Shown here piece by piece: positions 54,538 to 64,000 of a stretch of 64,000 nucleotides of DNA; the first letter of the stretch is position 1; each line of letters opens with the position of its first letter. The position numbers and the translations under genes are program-made. Source of the stretch: Pegoplata infirma (Eukaryota; Arthropoda; Insecta; Diptera; Anthomyiidae). The notes under the pieces were generated by a model. It had not been told where the DNA came from. It worked only from the letters and a program-made list of their open reading frames with translations, and did not search any database. The stretch spans positions 76,204,894 to 76,268,893 of the forward strand of contig OY992537.1 in the NCBI GenBank assembly GCA_963921195.1. Reading direction: 5' to 3'.

Positions 54538-55385
54538 GAGCATACAATTTTTCTACTACTTAATAAGTGGCGCCTCATTTTACATGTGAAACAAAAGATT
54601 TAAAGAAACGTTTTTACAACTTACCTCTGCCATAGCAGTTGCTACAGTTACTTTTATGTCATTTCCCGTTTACACCTTTATGCCATTACGATGACAAATC
54701 ACATTTTCTATAAAAAATAAAAAAAAAATAAACTTTTTACAGAAATTCATCATATTAAAAAAAAAAAAAAAAAACTTTAAGTGACGATGGAGGGTGTGTG
54801 TATGTATGAATATTGAAAAGTTATAAAACAATTTTATTAAACTTTTTTTTCTTTTTTTGTTTTTATAAAAGTAACAAAAAGCCAAAGAACAATGCCTTGA
54901 TTTTTTGGAAAATATTCTCACACTCAATTTCCTTTGAGTATTGTCAGTGTTGTTGAAGTTTTTCTTGTTTTTGTTGAAACTATATATGTTTGAATGATGT
55001 TGAATGCATTTGTGGCATCAATTTTTGATTGCATTTGTGCGTTTTTTACCATCAGCTGCCATTCAATGTAGAACTATTTTTTCATAACTGTTTTTTTTTT
55101 TTTAGCAGTTTTAAATTTCTTTGTTTCCAATAACGCTGCTGATGATGTTCTGTTCTCAATAATAGTTAAATATTTTTTTTAACTTTTGACTTTTTTTGTT
55201 TCTTTAATGCAATATGTGAACATATATCCCCCGATTTACATTTAGAAGAATGTTTTAAGAAATCAATTAAACTAACTTAAAAGTGATCAAACGTATAAAT
55301 TGTGGGTGGAATTTTTAAAACGCATCATCTAATGTAGATTTTAGTTCGCTAAAATTTATGACTGTGAATTTAGTTTGTCATCGCT
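54538..55385. other. AT-rich sequence, no gene
   Basis: Long A and T runs. No conserved frame and no repeat match seen. Confidence 0.45.
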
Positions 55386-55395
55386 TAACCCATAA

Positions 55396-55768
55396 GATTT
55401 CGACGGTGGTTTCTATAATTACCGGACACTGTCTTATAGGGAAGCACGCAGAGCGGTTAAACGTGCCGTCGAATGACTTTTGCCGAAGTTGCATGGATGA
55501 AGAGGAGTTGGAAACTATCGAACACTTTATTTGCCATTGCCCGGCACTTTATGGTCAGAGACTTGCTTCACTGGGATCTAGGGAGCTGCACGATCTTTCT
55601 GATTTGTCGGATGTCAAAATTTAACATCTAAGGAGTTTCATAAGAAGCTCAAACTGGTTTAACGACAGGGACTAGTAGGGAAACCTATTACGGTCCCGTG
55701 GTATCACAATGGACCTCAGAGTCTACGTGTGTTGACGTAAAACGTCAGCAGCCACTTACAACCTAACC
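55396..55768 (+). mobile_element. 5'-truncated recent copy of the full-length LINE
   Basis: Flanked by TAACCCATAA (55,386-55,395 and 55,769-55,778). It aligns with 44,232 to the tail with eight substitutions by my reading in ~370 bp (about 98%). It starts in the ORF2 segment just before the CCHC finger. One change makes CAA into TAA (stop at 55,621-55,623), shortening the C-terminus by 18 residues. The CCHC residues are kept. A typical dead-on-arrival LINE insertion. Confidence 0.92.
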
Positions 55769-55778
55769 TAACCCATAA

Positions 55779-56015
55779 TGCACTGCAAAATGTCATCGAA
55801 ATTTGTAGTCGTGCCCCAACCATTGAATCGTAATAATATTTTGCTGTATATATACATAGGTGTTCTTTCCAAAGCAAAATTAAAAAAAAAAAAAAAAATA
55901 TATATTAATTTGTCATTCAATGCAAAACGCATTGATATATCGGCCGAGGACCCCATTATGTTTGTATAAAATTGATCCATAAAGGTTTATGAGACATTCC
56001 AGTTATATACAATGT
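55779..56015. repeat. Sequence resembling 10.25-10.45 kb
   Basis: AATCGTAATAATATTTTGC...TTCTTTCCAAAGCAAAATT and CATTCAATGCAAAACG resemble 10,310-10,400. Short and diverged. Confidence 0.45.
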
Positions 56016-56028
56016 ATATTATACATAT

Positions 56029-56590
56029 TTTGCACTCTTATCCAAAACCTGGAAATGTAATGAATATAGCACAAAAACAAAACTAAATATATTCTCTGCA
56101 TGTGTGATGTCCGTCTTACTATATGGTTGCGAAACATGGTTAGTGACAGAAGAAATCAAACGAAAACTGCTAGTATTTATAAACAGATATCTTCGCATAA
56201 TCCTGCGAATATTTTGGCCTGATACAATCACTATTGCCCAATTACTTGCCAATGCAAACATCTGCGACATAAATATCGAGATAAGAAGAAGAAAATTTGG
56301 ATGGGTTGGCCACACTTTAAGAAGAGATGAAGACTCCATATGCTTAAGAGCTCTTAACTATAACCCACAAGGTGCAAGAGGGCGTGGAAGGCCAAAAAAC
56401 TCATGGCGTCGTTCTTCTTTGGATGATGTCAACAGAATGCCCAGCTATAATAATAGAAAAATAAATAATTTAATAGAATTAAGAAGTATTGCCAGTGAGC
56501 GTTCCAGATGGAAAATTTTTATTGAGAGCCTATGCCCACCATGAGGTAACTCAAATAACTTTTTGAGCAAGGCTTATTATTATTATTATT
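56029..56590 (+). pseudogene. 5'-truncated LINE ORF2 C-terminus
   Basis: Insertion flanked by ATATTATACATAT (56,016-56,028 and 56,591-56,603), with a (TTA)n tail at ~56,574-56,590. The frame is open from the truncation point to TGA at 56,542-56,544 (about 170 codons). It reads FALLSKTWKCNEYSTKTKL, VMSVLLYGCETW, RRRKFGWVGHTLRRDED, GARGRGRPKNSWRRSSLDD and ends RWKIFIESLCPP. This is the common C-terminal part of a widespread metazoan LINE ORF2 that follows the reverse transcriptase (family knowledge; clade uncertain, RTE- or CR1-like). The catalytic domains are absent. No stops inside. Confidence 0.82.
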
Positions 56591-56603
56591 ATATTATACA
56601 TAT

Positions 56604-58215
56604 GGACATTTCCATTTAACTTTTCATTTCTTTGAAATTTTGGTTTTTTGGCAAAAACTTTCTTTATTTGCATTCAAATGGCTATCTACTGATAGAAATA
56701 CATAAAGGACACCTAATACAATTAGATTGCAAACACATAAGGACAAAAATCTTAATTTGCGGTAGTTAGCGACAATCAAACTTCCGAAATGTGGAAAAGT
56801 CGATTGAAATTTCATAAAAATTATGTACTCTTTGGCCTATTGTACTTGCGCCGTCCAACGTATTCTTCGAAGAATTAAAATATATGGTCCCTATACTTGT
56901 TCAAAAAAGATGTATTTATGAATTTGATGTGCCATCAATAATAAAAAAGTTATTTGGTGTTAACTGTTTGAAATTAAAATTTCTTCGTTTTCAATTTTTC
57001 GTCGTTTTTTTATCAGGAAATTTGCGCCGCTTCATACTTTTCAAAAGCTAATACGAAAAATGATAGCTGTCGCAATTCCCTACAGTTTAAAACCGGTCTC
57101 ATGAATGTGCCCTCAATAGGAGCGGAGTACTAGCTAGACAAAGGTTGAGAGCCAAAACGTGAAAGTCATCAAAAATCCACATTTTAGCGAGGCACATTCG
57201 CAATATTACTTAAAAGTGGCCAGCACATCGCGTGATCCAAAAATTTTTTGATTTCTTATAATAAAATCGATAAAGCGTGTTAAAATTTTGATTAGCAAAA
57301 AATTTGCAAAAATCTGACATTTCACGATTTTAAACTTTTGCTTGTATTTTCAAGCGAAAAGAATTTAGATTTAAAATATACCCTTCAGACGATTGCTTGT
57401 AATGCGTATTATGGATCGTGTGCAAAAATTGGGACTTAATATAACTGTACGCTGAAAACGCGCCAATTTAGTCTCCAGATAAACCATCAGGGCACACCCA
57501 AACCGCTAATAGAAATTAATTTCTATAAATGGCAATTGCTGGTAATTATAAAGCTTTATTCCTAAACTGAGCGGCATTAATAAATTTTGAAGATTGCGGA
57601 TTTTATGCGTCTTTGACAATTTCATTAATCAGAAATTGCATCACTTTTAAAAATTCACAATTTTGCATAATGCACAAGTTTATTAACTAATTTGAGGGTG
57701 CTAAATCCGAATATGACCTTTAATTTGGTCCATCGTCAATAGATTTCGCGTAAATTGCATATCAAGCATTAAGAAAGCAACTTTTTAAAACAAACTTTTA
57801 ACGTAAAAATCTGATTGTATATCCACGTTAATTTATGAAATTTATCCGGTTTTTATTGAGGATAGTATGAAACATTAATTAACGTTGATGTTGGTAAATT
57901 CTATAATAATTGTAGTTTTGAGATTTTTTGTTTTCAATTAAAATCTTTAAACCGCCATAACTTTCGCGCCGTCAGATGAAAGTTCTTCACGCGAACGGAT
58001 TTGAACTTACTAAATGCATGTTTTTACGCGTACTAAACGATTTTGATGTGCCTTCAAAAAAAATTTAATATTTTTTAAACCTTAAAATCTAAAGTTAAAT
58101 GGAAATGTTCATATATCTATTTGTTTGTCTGTGTTTGTCAATAAAAATCATTTTTTTGATGAAAAAAGTTTTTAATGAAAGAGTTTATTGATAAAAAACA
58201 AAATATTTGATTAAA
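56604..58215. other. Least repetitive AT-rich stretch, no gene
   Basis: No internal repeats and no reading frame that I can support on either strand. Might be unique intergenic or intronic DNA. Confidence 0.45.
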
Positions 58216-58824
58216 AACAAATAAAAAAGTTAAATTTGGCCTTGCCGAATGTATTGACACTCTCCACGATTTCAAAATGATTTTTGCAAAAATCTTTATT
58301 TTAAAGGAAAATACTTTAAAAAAAAAAAAATTTTTAAAAAAATTTCAGCGAAAATATTTTGTTAAAAAAAATCCTCATTTTTTCTTGATTAAATACCATC
58401 GTTCTTGATTAAATACCATTCGGTGTTCATTATGTTCACATATGTCAACTAGCAGCCGAATTAAATCATTTTATATTTTTAGGTTATGTTGAATGTACAA
58501 AATTTTTGAGGTGTCCTAACATTTTCGTTCATAAGTTTTGAACCGCTGAACCGATATCGCTCAAATGCAACACCAAACTTCTCAGGAGAACTTTCAATAA
58601 ATACTTTAATTTTCAGTCATCTCCGTGTAATATTTTGATCGTGATCACTATTTCCACAGACAGACGGACATCGCTAGAATGTCTTAAAATCGATCACTGA
58701 TCAGTGACATTATGGGGTCCCAGACCCATATTTCGATGAGTTACAAACGGAATGACAAACTTATAATATATTATAATATAATATATAATATACCCTCTAT
58801 AACTAACAGTAAGTGCATGGTATA
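58216..58824 (+). mobile_element. GAATACCCTCC...GGGTATA repeat, copy E (diverged)
   Basis: Starts AAAAGTTAAATTTGGCCTTG then CCGAATGTATTGACACTCTCC. It contains GTTTTGAACCGCTGAACCG, CAGACAGACGGACATCGCT and TATGGGGTCCCAGACCCATA. It ends in an (ATAATAT)n expansion and a decayed hairpin GTGCATGGTATA. Confidence 0.75.
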
Positions 58825-58847
58825 CAAATATTGACAAACAAATTTAT

Positions 58848-59850
58848 TGAACAAAATATGTATGAAAAAAACAATTATAAAAAAAAATATTGATGAAAAA
58901 AAAAAAAAATTAATGAAAAAAAAATATTGATGAAAAAAAAAATTTTGATGAAAAGAGATATTGATGAAAGAAAATATTGATAAAAAATATTGATGCAAAA
59001 AAATATTGATAAAAACAAAAATATTGATGAAAAAAAGTATTGATGAAAAAAAAATATTGATGAAAAAAAATATTGATAAAAAAAAATTAATAAATAAAAA
59101 ATTAATAAAGAAAAAATTTATTAAAAAAAAAAAAATATTGATGAAAAAATATTAATGACAAAAAATCTTGATGAAAAAAAAATTGATAAAAAAAAATTGA
59201 TGAAAAAATGTTGATGAAAAAAAAATTATAAGAAAAAATTGATGAAATAAAAAATATTGATGAAAAAAGTCTTGATGAAAAAAAAATTGATAAAAAAAAT
59301 ATTAATGAAAAAAAATATTGACAAAAAAAAATATTGATGAAAAAAAAATATTGATGAAAAAAAAAATTGATGGAAAAAAATATTGATGAAAAAAATACAA
59401 ATTACGAAAAAAAGTATTGATAAAAATATTGATAAAAAATATTGATGAAAAATAATTAATATTATTTTTTATTCACCACGAGGTGAATTATTATCCAAAT
59501 TACAAACCCAAATTACTAAAATTTTTGGTGTTAAGAAAATGAAAACAATAGTAATAAAAAAAAATTATGAAAAAAAAAATTATTAATGAAAAAAATATTG
59601 ATGACATAAAAATTGATGGAAAAAATATTGATGAAAAAAAATATTGATAAAAAAATATTGATGAAAAAAAATGATGAAAAAAATATTGATGAAAAAAAAT
59701 ATTGATGATAAAAAATACTGATGAAAAAAAATATTGATAAAAAAATATTGATGAAAAAAACTGATGAAAAGAATATTGATGGAAAAAATATTGATAAAAA
59801 AAATATTGATTAAAAAAAATATTAATGATAACAAAAATTTATGAAAAATA
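58848..59850. repeat. (ATTGATGAAAAAAA)n arrays
   Basis: Two irregular arrays (58,848-59,458 and 59,556-59,850) of AATATTGATGAAAAAAA-type units. They are separated by a 97-bp block with TTCACCACGAGGTGAATTAT and TTACTAAAATTTTTGG. Long frames here are repeats of N, I, F, H and K codons, not genes. Confidence 0.88.
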
Positions 59851-60072
59851 ATTATGTTATGTTTTATTCACCAGCTGGTAAATATTTTTAATTATTATCC
59901 AACTTACAAGCCCAAGTTACTAAAATTTTTGGTTTTAAGAAAATAAAAACAGTGATTCTTATTTTCTTTTGTGTTAATCGTTATATAATCAAACTGAGGC
60001 GGCGTCCTACAACTTTTTTAAAATTAGACACCAGCCTAAAAACATTATCATGTTAAAATGGGTTTAGCAATA
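59851..60072 (+). repeat. Conserved flank of the simple-repeat array
   Basis: TTCACCAGCTGGTAAA, GCCCAAGTTACTAAAATTTT, CAAACTGAGGCGGCGTCCTA and AACATTATCATGTTAAAA match 11,030-11,245 closely. This shows that the arrays at 10.6 and 58.8 kb belong to the same element. Confidence 0.82.
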
Positions 60073-60080
60073 ATATAAAC

Positions 60081-61769
60081 CAATGTTGGCAATAAACACC
60101 TTTTCAATACCGTTATCTGTTTCAAAACCCTTAAAATTGAATAGCGGTACCAATACCAATACCGAAACCCAGTTTTGGTATCGGATACCGGTATCCAAAA
60201 ACCTTTTCCTTCGGTACCGGTACGTACCGGCATTGAAACGGTTTTTCTTAAAAAAACAATGTTAAAAAAGAAAATATATATAGTAAAAATTTCCAAAAAA
60301 AAAATCAATATTTTAAGAGCGATGCGGGAGTAAAATGAAATTATTGATTTTCACGAAATTTTTATGGAGTCATTTTGACTCCCAATAGAAACTTTCTGGA
60401 CCCCTTTAAGCTCAAAAAAAGAAAAAAATCGATACGGCCATTGTACCCGTATAGTATAGTTTTTTGGGGATGCACAAGGATTTTTTGACAGACCAAAATT
60501 TTTTTAATATTTTTTACATAACATACTCATCATCTTCCAACTTTTGCGGCGAATTTGGTTAAACAAAAATTTTTATATTTGAAAATCACCATCTGTGGAC
60601 CAAAATCGCTGTTTTGAAATTTTTACAAACTTTGATCGCTGGTTGCCGATTAAAAATGCTCTTGCAAAATTGTTTCTTAATTTTTCCCACTATCAACTTT
60701 TCTGTGGCCATCGTTAGGCAGATATTACGAAACGAAATTCAATAGTTCAGATTTGATGGGACGCCCTAGTGTTTAGTATTAAAATTAAAAAAAACAAGTA
60801 GAAAAATTAAATTCGACTTAATCGAATCTATGAATACCCTCCACAATGTTATCTGATAGTAATTTTCTAAAAAAAATTCCAAAAAATTGCATTACAAATT
60901 TTTTATTAGAAATTGTATGTATATTATTTTGAGTCAAACTTTCTTTTAATCAATCAAATTTTTTTGAGTGTAAAATTTTTTTGACTGTCAACATTTTTTT
61001 GAGTCTGCCATTTCATTAAAAAAAAAAAATAATAATGTGTACATTTTTTTTTTGAGTGTAACATTTTTTTTGAGTGTAAATATTTTTTTAGTGTACAATT
61101 TCTTTGAGTAACAAATTACTTTGTAAAATATTTTTGTTGTTTTATACCTATATGTAATACAAAAAAAAAAACTATTTCACATATTTTCCACTTTTTATAT
61201 TACTATCCTCTTCTTTAAAAACCAAAAACAAATTAACATTCAATCATACACATACTTTATTTGATTTTTTCCCGTTACATACAGTTACACTAACAATAAC
61301 AAAACAATAACAAATATTTACTTGTCTAACAACTAAACTGCACCCCACGACAAGAAAACAAACAACAACAAGTTTTACAAATCTGGTATTTCACCATGCC
61401 CTTAAAACTTGTTTAGCGAGTTTTCAACAGTTTAAGGTGAAACAAATCTGAAATTCAGTGCTTTGCTTATAGCTTTTGAACCACTGAACCAATTTTGCTG
61501 AAATTCAAAACCAAACAGCCTTGGGGAACGACAAATATATATCCTAAGCTTCAGCCCCCTCAGGATTGTCTTTCGAAAGTTATAGTGGTTTTAATCTTGT
61601 AAATTCGAAAAATACCCTTGCCGAAATTTACTATTTTGCTCATAACTTTTGAACCACTGGACCGATTTCGCTGGATTGCAATACCAACCTGACCCGGTAA
61701 ATGTAGAACATATATGTCAAACTTCAGGAGCCTCCGTAAAGTCTTTCAAAAGTTAGCGTGTTTTCAACG

Positions 61770-61800
<31 letters not shown>

Positions 61801-62130
61801 GGACGGACGGACGGACATCGCTAGATCGACTTAAAATCGATCAAGGATCATGAATATATATACTTTATGGGGTCCTAGACCAATATTTCGATGTGTTACA
61901 AACGGAATGACAAACTTATATATACCCTCTATCACTAGAGTGGAGGGTATACAAATATTTTTTTTTAAGTTCTTATATGTTTTTTTATATTTTTTTAATA
62001 ATAGCGGTACTGACGTTTCGGTATCGGTATTACCGTAATCGATTCCGCTCAAATACCGTAACCGATACCGATACCGAAATAAAATAAAAAACGGTACCAA
62101 TACCGTTATTCGTTTCGATTGCCAACCTTG
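60081..62130. mobile_element. hAT-like element with GGTACC/GATACC tracts
   Basis: 2050 bp between 8-bp direct repeats ATATAAAC (60,073-60,080 and 62,131-62,138). Ends CAATGTTGGCAATAAAC and GTTTCGATTGCCAACCTTG are imperfect inverses. Next to both ends are tracts of ACCGATACC and GGTACCGG-type 6-bp units (60,105-60,240 and 62,000-62,110). Most of the middle is a separate dispersed repeat (60,793-61,951). No transposase. An 8-bp duplication fits hAT. Confidence 0.78.
60793..61951 (+). mobile_element. GAATACCCTCC...GAGGGTATA repeat, copy F (full length)
   Basis: The most complete copy (~1.16 kb). It starts AACAAGTAGAAAAATTAAAT, ATGAATACCCTCCACA. It has TTTTTTGAGTGTAA tracts (60,955-61,110), two ATAACTTTTGAACCACTG-type segments (61,469 and 61,640), (ACAG)n(ACGG)n at 61,772-61,816, and ends TATACCCTCTATCACTAGAG then TGGAGGGTATA. 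Inverted 12-bp TATACCCTCCAC ends. Non-coding. Nested in the hAT-like element. Confidence 0.85.
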
Positions 62131-62410
62131 ATATAAACCCATTTTTTGGATGAAATTGTATCCGTCCATTTAAAACTGATCTTATCTTCGCGATCCATTT
62201 TTCGGATCAGTACACTCAAAAACAAAACTGTAATGTTAGCAAAAAAAGCTTGTAAACCTACAAGAAAATTTGATGATTTTGAACCCAAAATTTTTTTGGT
62301 AAAGTTAGCAAAAATGTTTTGCCAAAAATTTTTTTTGATTTTTTTTTTTATTTCAACTTAGTTCATACACATTTGAGGACCCTATTGGGTTCGGACCTGA
62401 TAGGTCCAGA

Positions 62411-63869
62411 TAGGTCCTTACAAAATGATCTTGATAATATTAGTCATTGGTGTGATCTCAATCATTTGCCTTTGAATACTAGTAAATGTTTCAGAATGAC
62501 TTTTAGCAGGTCAGAGATCTGAAACCGAATTATATGCCATTATAATATTTCAAATGTTGCTTTGAAGTCAGTAGATGAGATTTTGGATCTTGGTGTTGTT
62601 TTGGATACTGAACTTACGTTTGTATCTCATCTCAATTACATTTTACCTAAAGCCTATTCAGTTTGGTCTTTTGTGAAGAGGAACTGTAAAGACTTTACTG
62701 ATCCATATACTGTTAAAACTTTGTATATAGCCTTTGTTCGTTCGAAGGTTGAATATTGTTCTTTTATTTGGAACCCCTATCGTGCTGTTCACTCGATTCG
62801 TATTGAGCGTGTTCAAAAGAAGTTTTTGAGATTTGCACTTCGTGGCATTAAATTTGATTCTACGAAAGATTAGCCTTCACTTAGAAAATTATGTAAGTTA
62901 CTACATGTTAGTTATTTGTATATTTTACAGTAGTTAGTTGTTTTCAACTACAAAGTCAGTTATTTTTGTATGAAAAATATCAAACAACTATTTCTGTTAG
63001 TTATTTTAAGTCGTTTTTTTGAATAACTAAAAAAAAAGTACTGTAATGTAGTAACAGTTATTTAAAGTAGTTAATTTTATTTTCTTTATTTCTGAAAAAT
63101 TTTCAAAGTTTTTTCCAAAAAAAAAAAAAAATCGTTTTTTTTCACAACTATTTAAAAAAAAAAAACTTGGAAAAAATTTTTGTCTTTAATTTTTTTTTTC
63201 TGAAAAATTTTTTGAAAAAAAAAAAAATATATATGTATTGTTTATTTTATTTTTACTACATATTAGTTGTTTTGACTACAAATGTTAGTAATTTTTACTA
63301 CATAAGTCAGTTGTTTTTTGTCAGTTAAAATAACTAACATTGTTGGTGAATTTAACTGAAAAAGTAGTTGACCCCAAAACAACTTACAAAGTAGTTATTT
63401 TAACTGACATTTTCAGTTGATTTTAATAACATAATTTTTTGAGTGTTCATATAATGCTCGTTGCTTACTTTTAAATTTAAGGCCTCTCTCTATAAGGAGA
63501 ACTTTGCAATCAGCAATGCTTATTTTTGATATAATCAATGGTTTTTTAGATTGTGATTATTTGCTAAATTGTATTACCTTTTGTGTTCCTTATTATGTAC
63601 TAAGATCTAATGATTTATTTTATATTCCTTTACATAGAACTGATTATACTAAAAATGAGCCTTTAATACGAATATTAAATTTGTTAAATTCACTTTATAA
63701 AGATTTAAATTTAGATTTTTCAATCCCGAAAAACTGTTTTAAATATAATATGCTAACATATTTAAATTAGGTTAAGTTAATTTGTATTTATAATTTTAAG
63801 AAAATTTGTATCTAGCCTGTAAGGATGTATTTCCATTGGCCGCATAAATAAATAAATAATAAATAAAAA
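62411..63869 (+). pseudogene. 5'-truncated jockey/CR1-like LINE ORF2, broken
   Basis: The plus-strand frame begins in the late reverse transcriptase (SLQNDLDNISHWCDLNHLPL, NTSKCFRMTFSR). It continues through ILDLGVVLDTELTFVSHL, VEYCSFIWNPYR and RIERVQKKFLRFAL. After an inserted MITE (62,880-63,435) it resumes in the same frame as YNARCLLLNLRPLSIRRT, AMLIFDIING, LHRTDYTKNEPLIRILNLL and ends at TAG 63,768-63,770. In-frame stops occur at 62,520-62,522 (TGA) and 62,871-62,873 (TAG, where the family usually has W). The 3' UTR ends GGCCGCATAAATAAATAAAT, an A-rich tail typical of jockey-like LINEs. The endonuclease and YADD are missing; not functional. Confidence 0.82.
62880..63435. mobile_element. 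MITE nested in the LINE (CACTYARAAAATTATG ends)
   Basis: The left end CACTTAGAAAATTATGT (from 62,878) mirrors CATAATTTTTTGAGTG. TTCA (or just TT) is repeated on both sides (62,876-62,879 and 63,436-63,439). Removing it rejoins the LINE frame as P-S-Y-N-A-R-C. Interior rich in GTTAGTTGTTTT and its inverse. Same end type as the 16,091-16,900 MITE. Confidence 0.8.
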
Positions 63870-64000
63870 ACTCGATAACTTAAAAAGTATTACCCAGAGA
63901 GCTTTTGGTTATTTTGCGGTCTTGTTCTACGTGTTGAGAGCTACAAAAATGCTTATGGACTTTTTGTTGTGTCGGCAATATTTACCGAGATATGAGCATT

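Larger units (their letters stand above)
62213..64000 (-). mobile_element. Second copy of the CACTCAAAA MITE (runs off the window)
   Basis: Begins CACTCAAAAACAAAACTGTA after TA (62,211-62,212). It is the reverse of 5902 toward 5033: TGTAATGTTAGCAAAAAAAG, TGAGGACC...GGGTTCGGACC, and after the LINE insertion GAGAGCTTTTGG...TTTTGCGGTCTTGTTCTACG up to the window edge. About 135 bp of the element is missing at the LINE insertion. The outer end lies beyond 64,000. Confidence 0.85.

Noticed and set aside
59583..59834. Frames rich in F, I, N and H (also 58,771-58,998)
   Set aside because: They are translations of (TTTTTTTCATCAATATT)n-type simple repeats.

Overview
The window is AT-rich eukaryotic DNA made almost entirely of transposable elements and satellites. 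I can support no host protein-coding gene, rRNA or functional tRNA. Several features point to an insect, most likely a higher (cyclorrhaphan, perhaps calyptrate) fly: LINEs ending in (AACCT)n, a dispersed repeat with a CGGACGGACGGACAT tract and a closing TATACCCTC...GAGGGTATA hairpin, and many long palindromic elements. This assignment is an inference from repeat style. It looks like pericentromeric or other heterochromatin, or a very large intron.

0-14.5 kb holds palindromes (1.43-1.75 kb), a foldback element with modular arms (1.85-3.68 kb), a 35-bp satellite (4.6-6.7 kb) split cleanly by a TA-flanked MITE, a 2-kb near-perfect palindrome (7.24-9.27 kb), and a 2-kb element with a 12-bp target duplication (10.09-12.08 kb) inserted in a repeat that recurs at 33.6 kb. 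14.5-22.3 kb holds CCCAGC-ended palindromes with a nested MITE and a tRNA-like relic, a 140-bp tandem array whose half-units each carry an ACTCAC...GTGAGT stem (interrupted by a TTA-flanked MITE and a LINE 3' end), a transposon with a 10-bp target duplication, and a perfect 55-bp inverted repeat with a hammerhead-ribozyme-like core. 22.3-39 kb is satellites, foldbacks and MITEs in otherwise featureless AT-rich DNA.

The only intact genes belong to a full-length LINE (39,436-44,614). It has a nucleic-acid-binding-type ORF1, a downstream acidic repeat frame, and a complete ORF2 with APE endonuclease, reverse transcriptase, RNase H and a CCHC finger. It is flanked by a 9-bp target duplication inside one arm of an older foldback element, and the other arm preserves the empty site. 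A 98%-identical truncated copy (55.4 kb), a decayed copy (51.9-53.8 kb) and a 3' scrap (21.7 kb) are also present. Fragments of at least five other LINEs lie at 19.6, 50.8, 51.6, 52.6, 56.0 and 62.4 kb.

The most unusual locus is 47,905-49,762. It is a single 1.86-kb insertion with a 13-bp target duplication, built from a 542-bp unit repeated in tandem and then inverted. Each unit carries a motif with the layout of a dimeric hammerhead ribozyme, as in Penelope-like pseudo-LTRs or retrozymes. 58-64 kb closes with simple-repeat arrays, a hAT-like element with an 8-bp target duplication containing a dispersed repeat, and a three-level nest (MITE in LINE in MITE).
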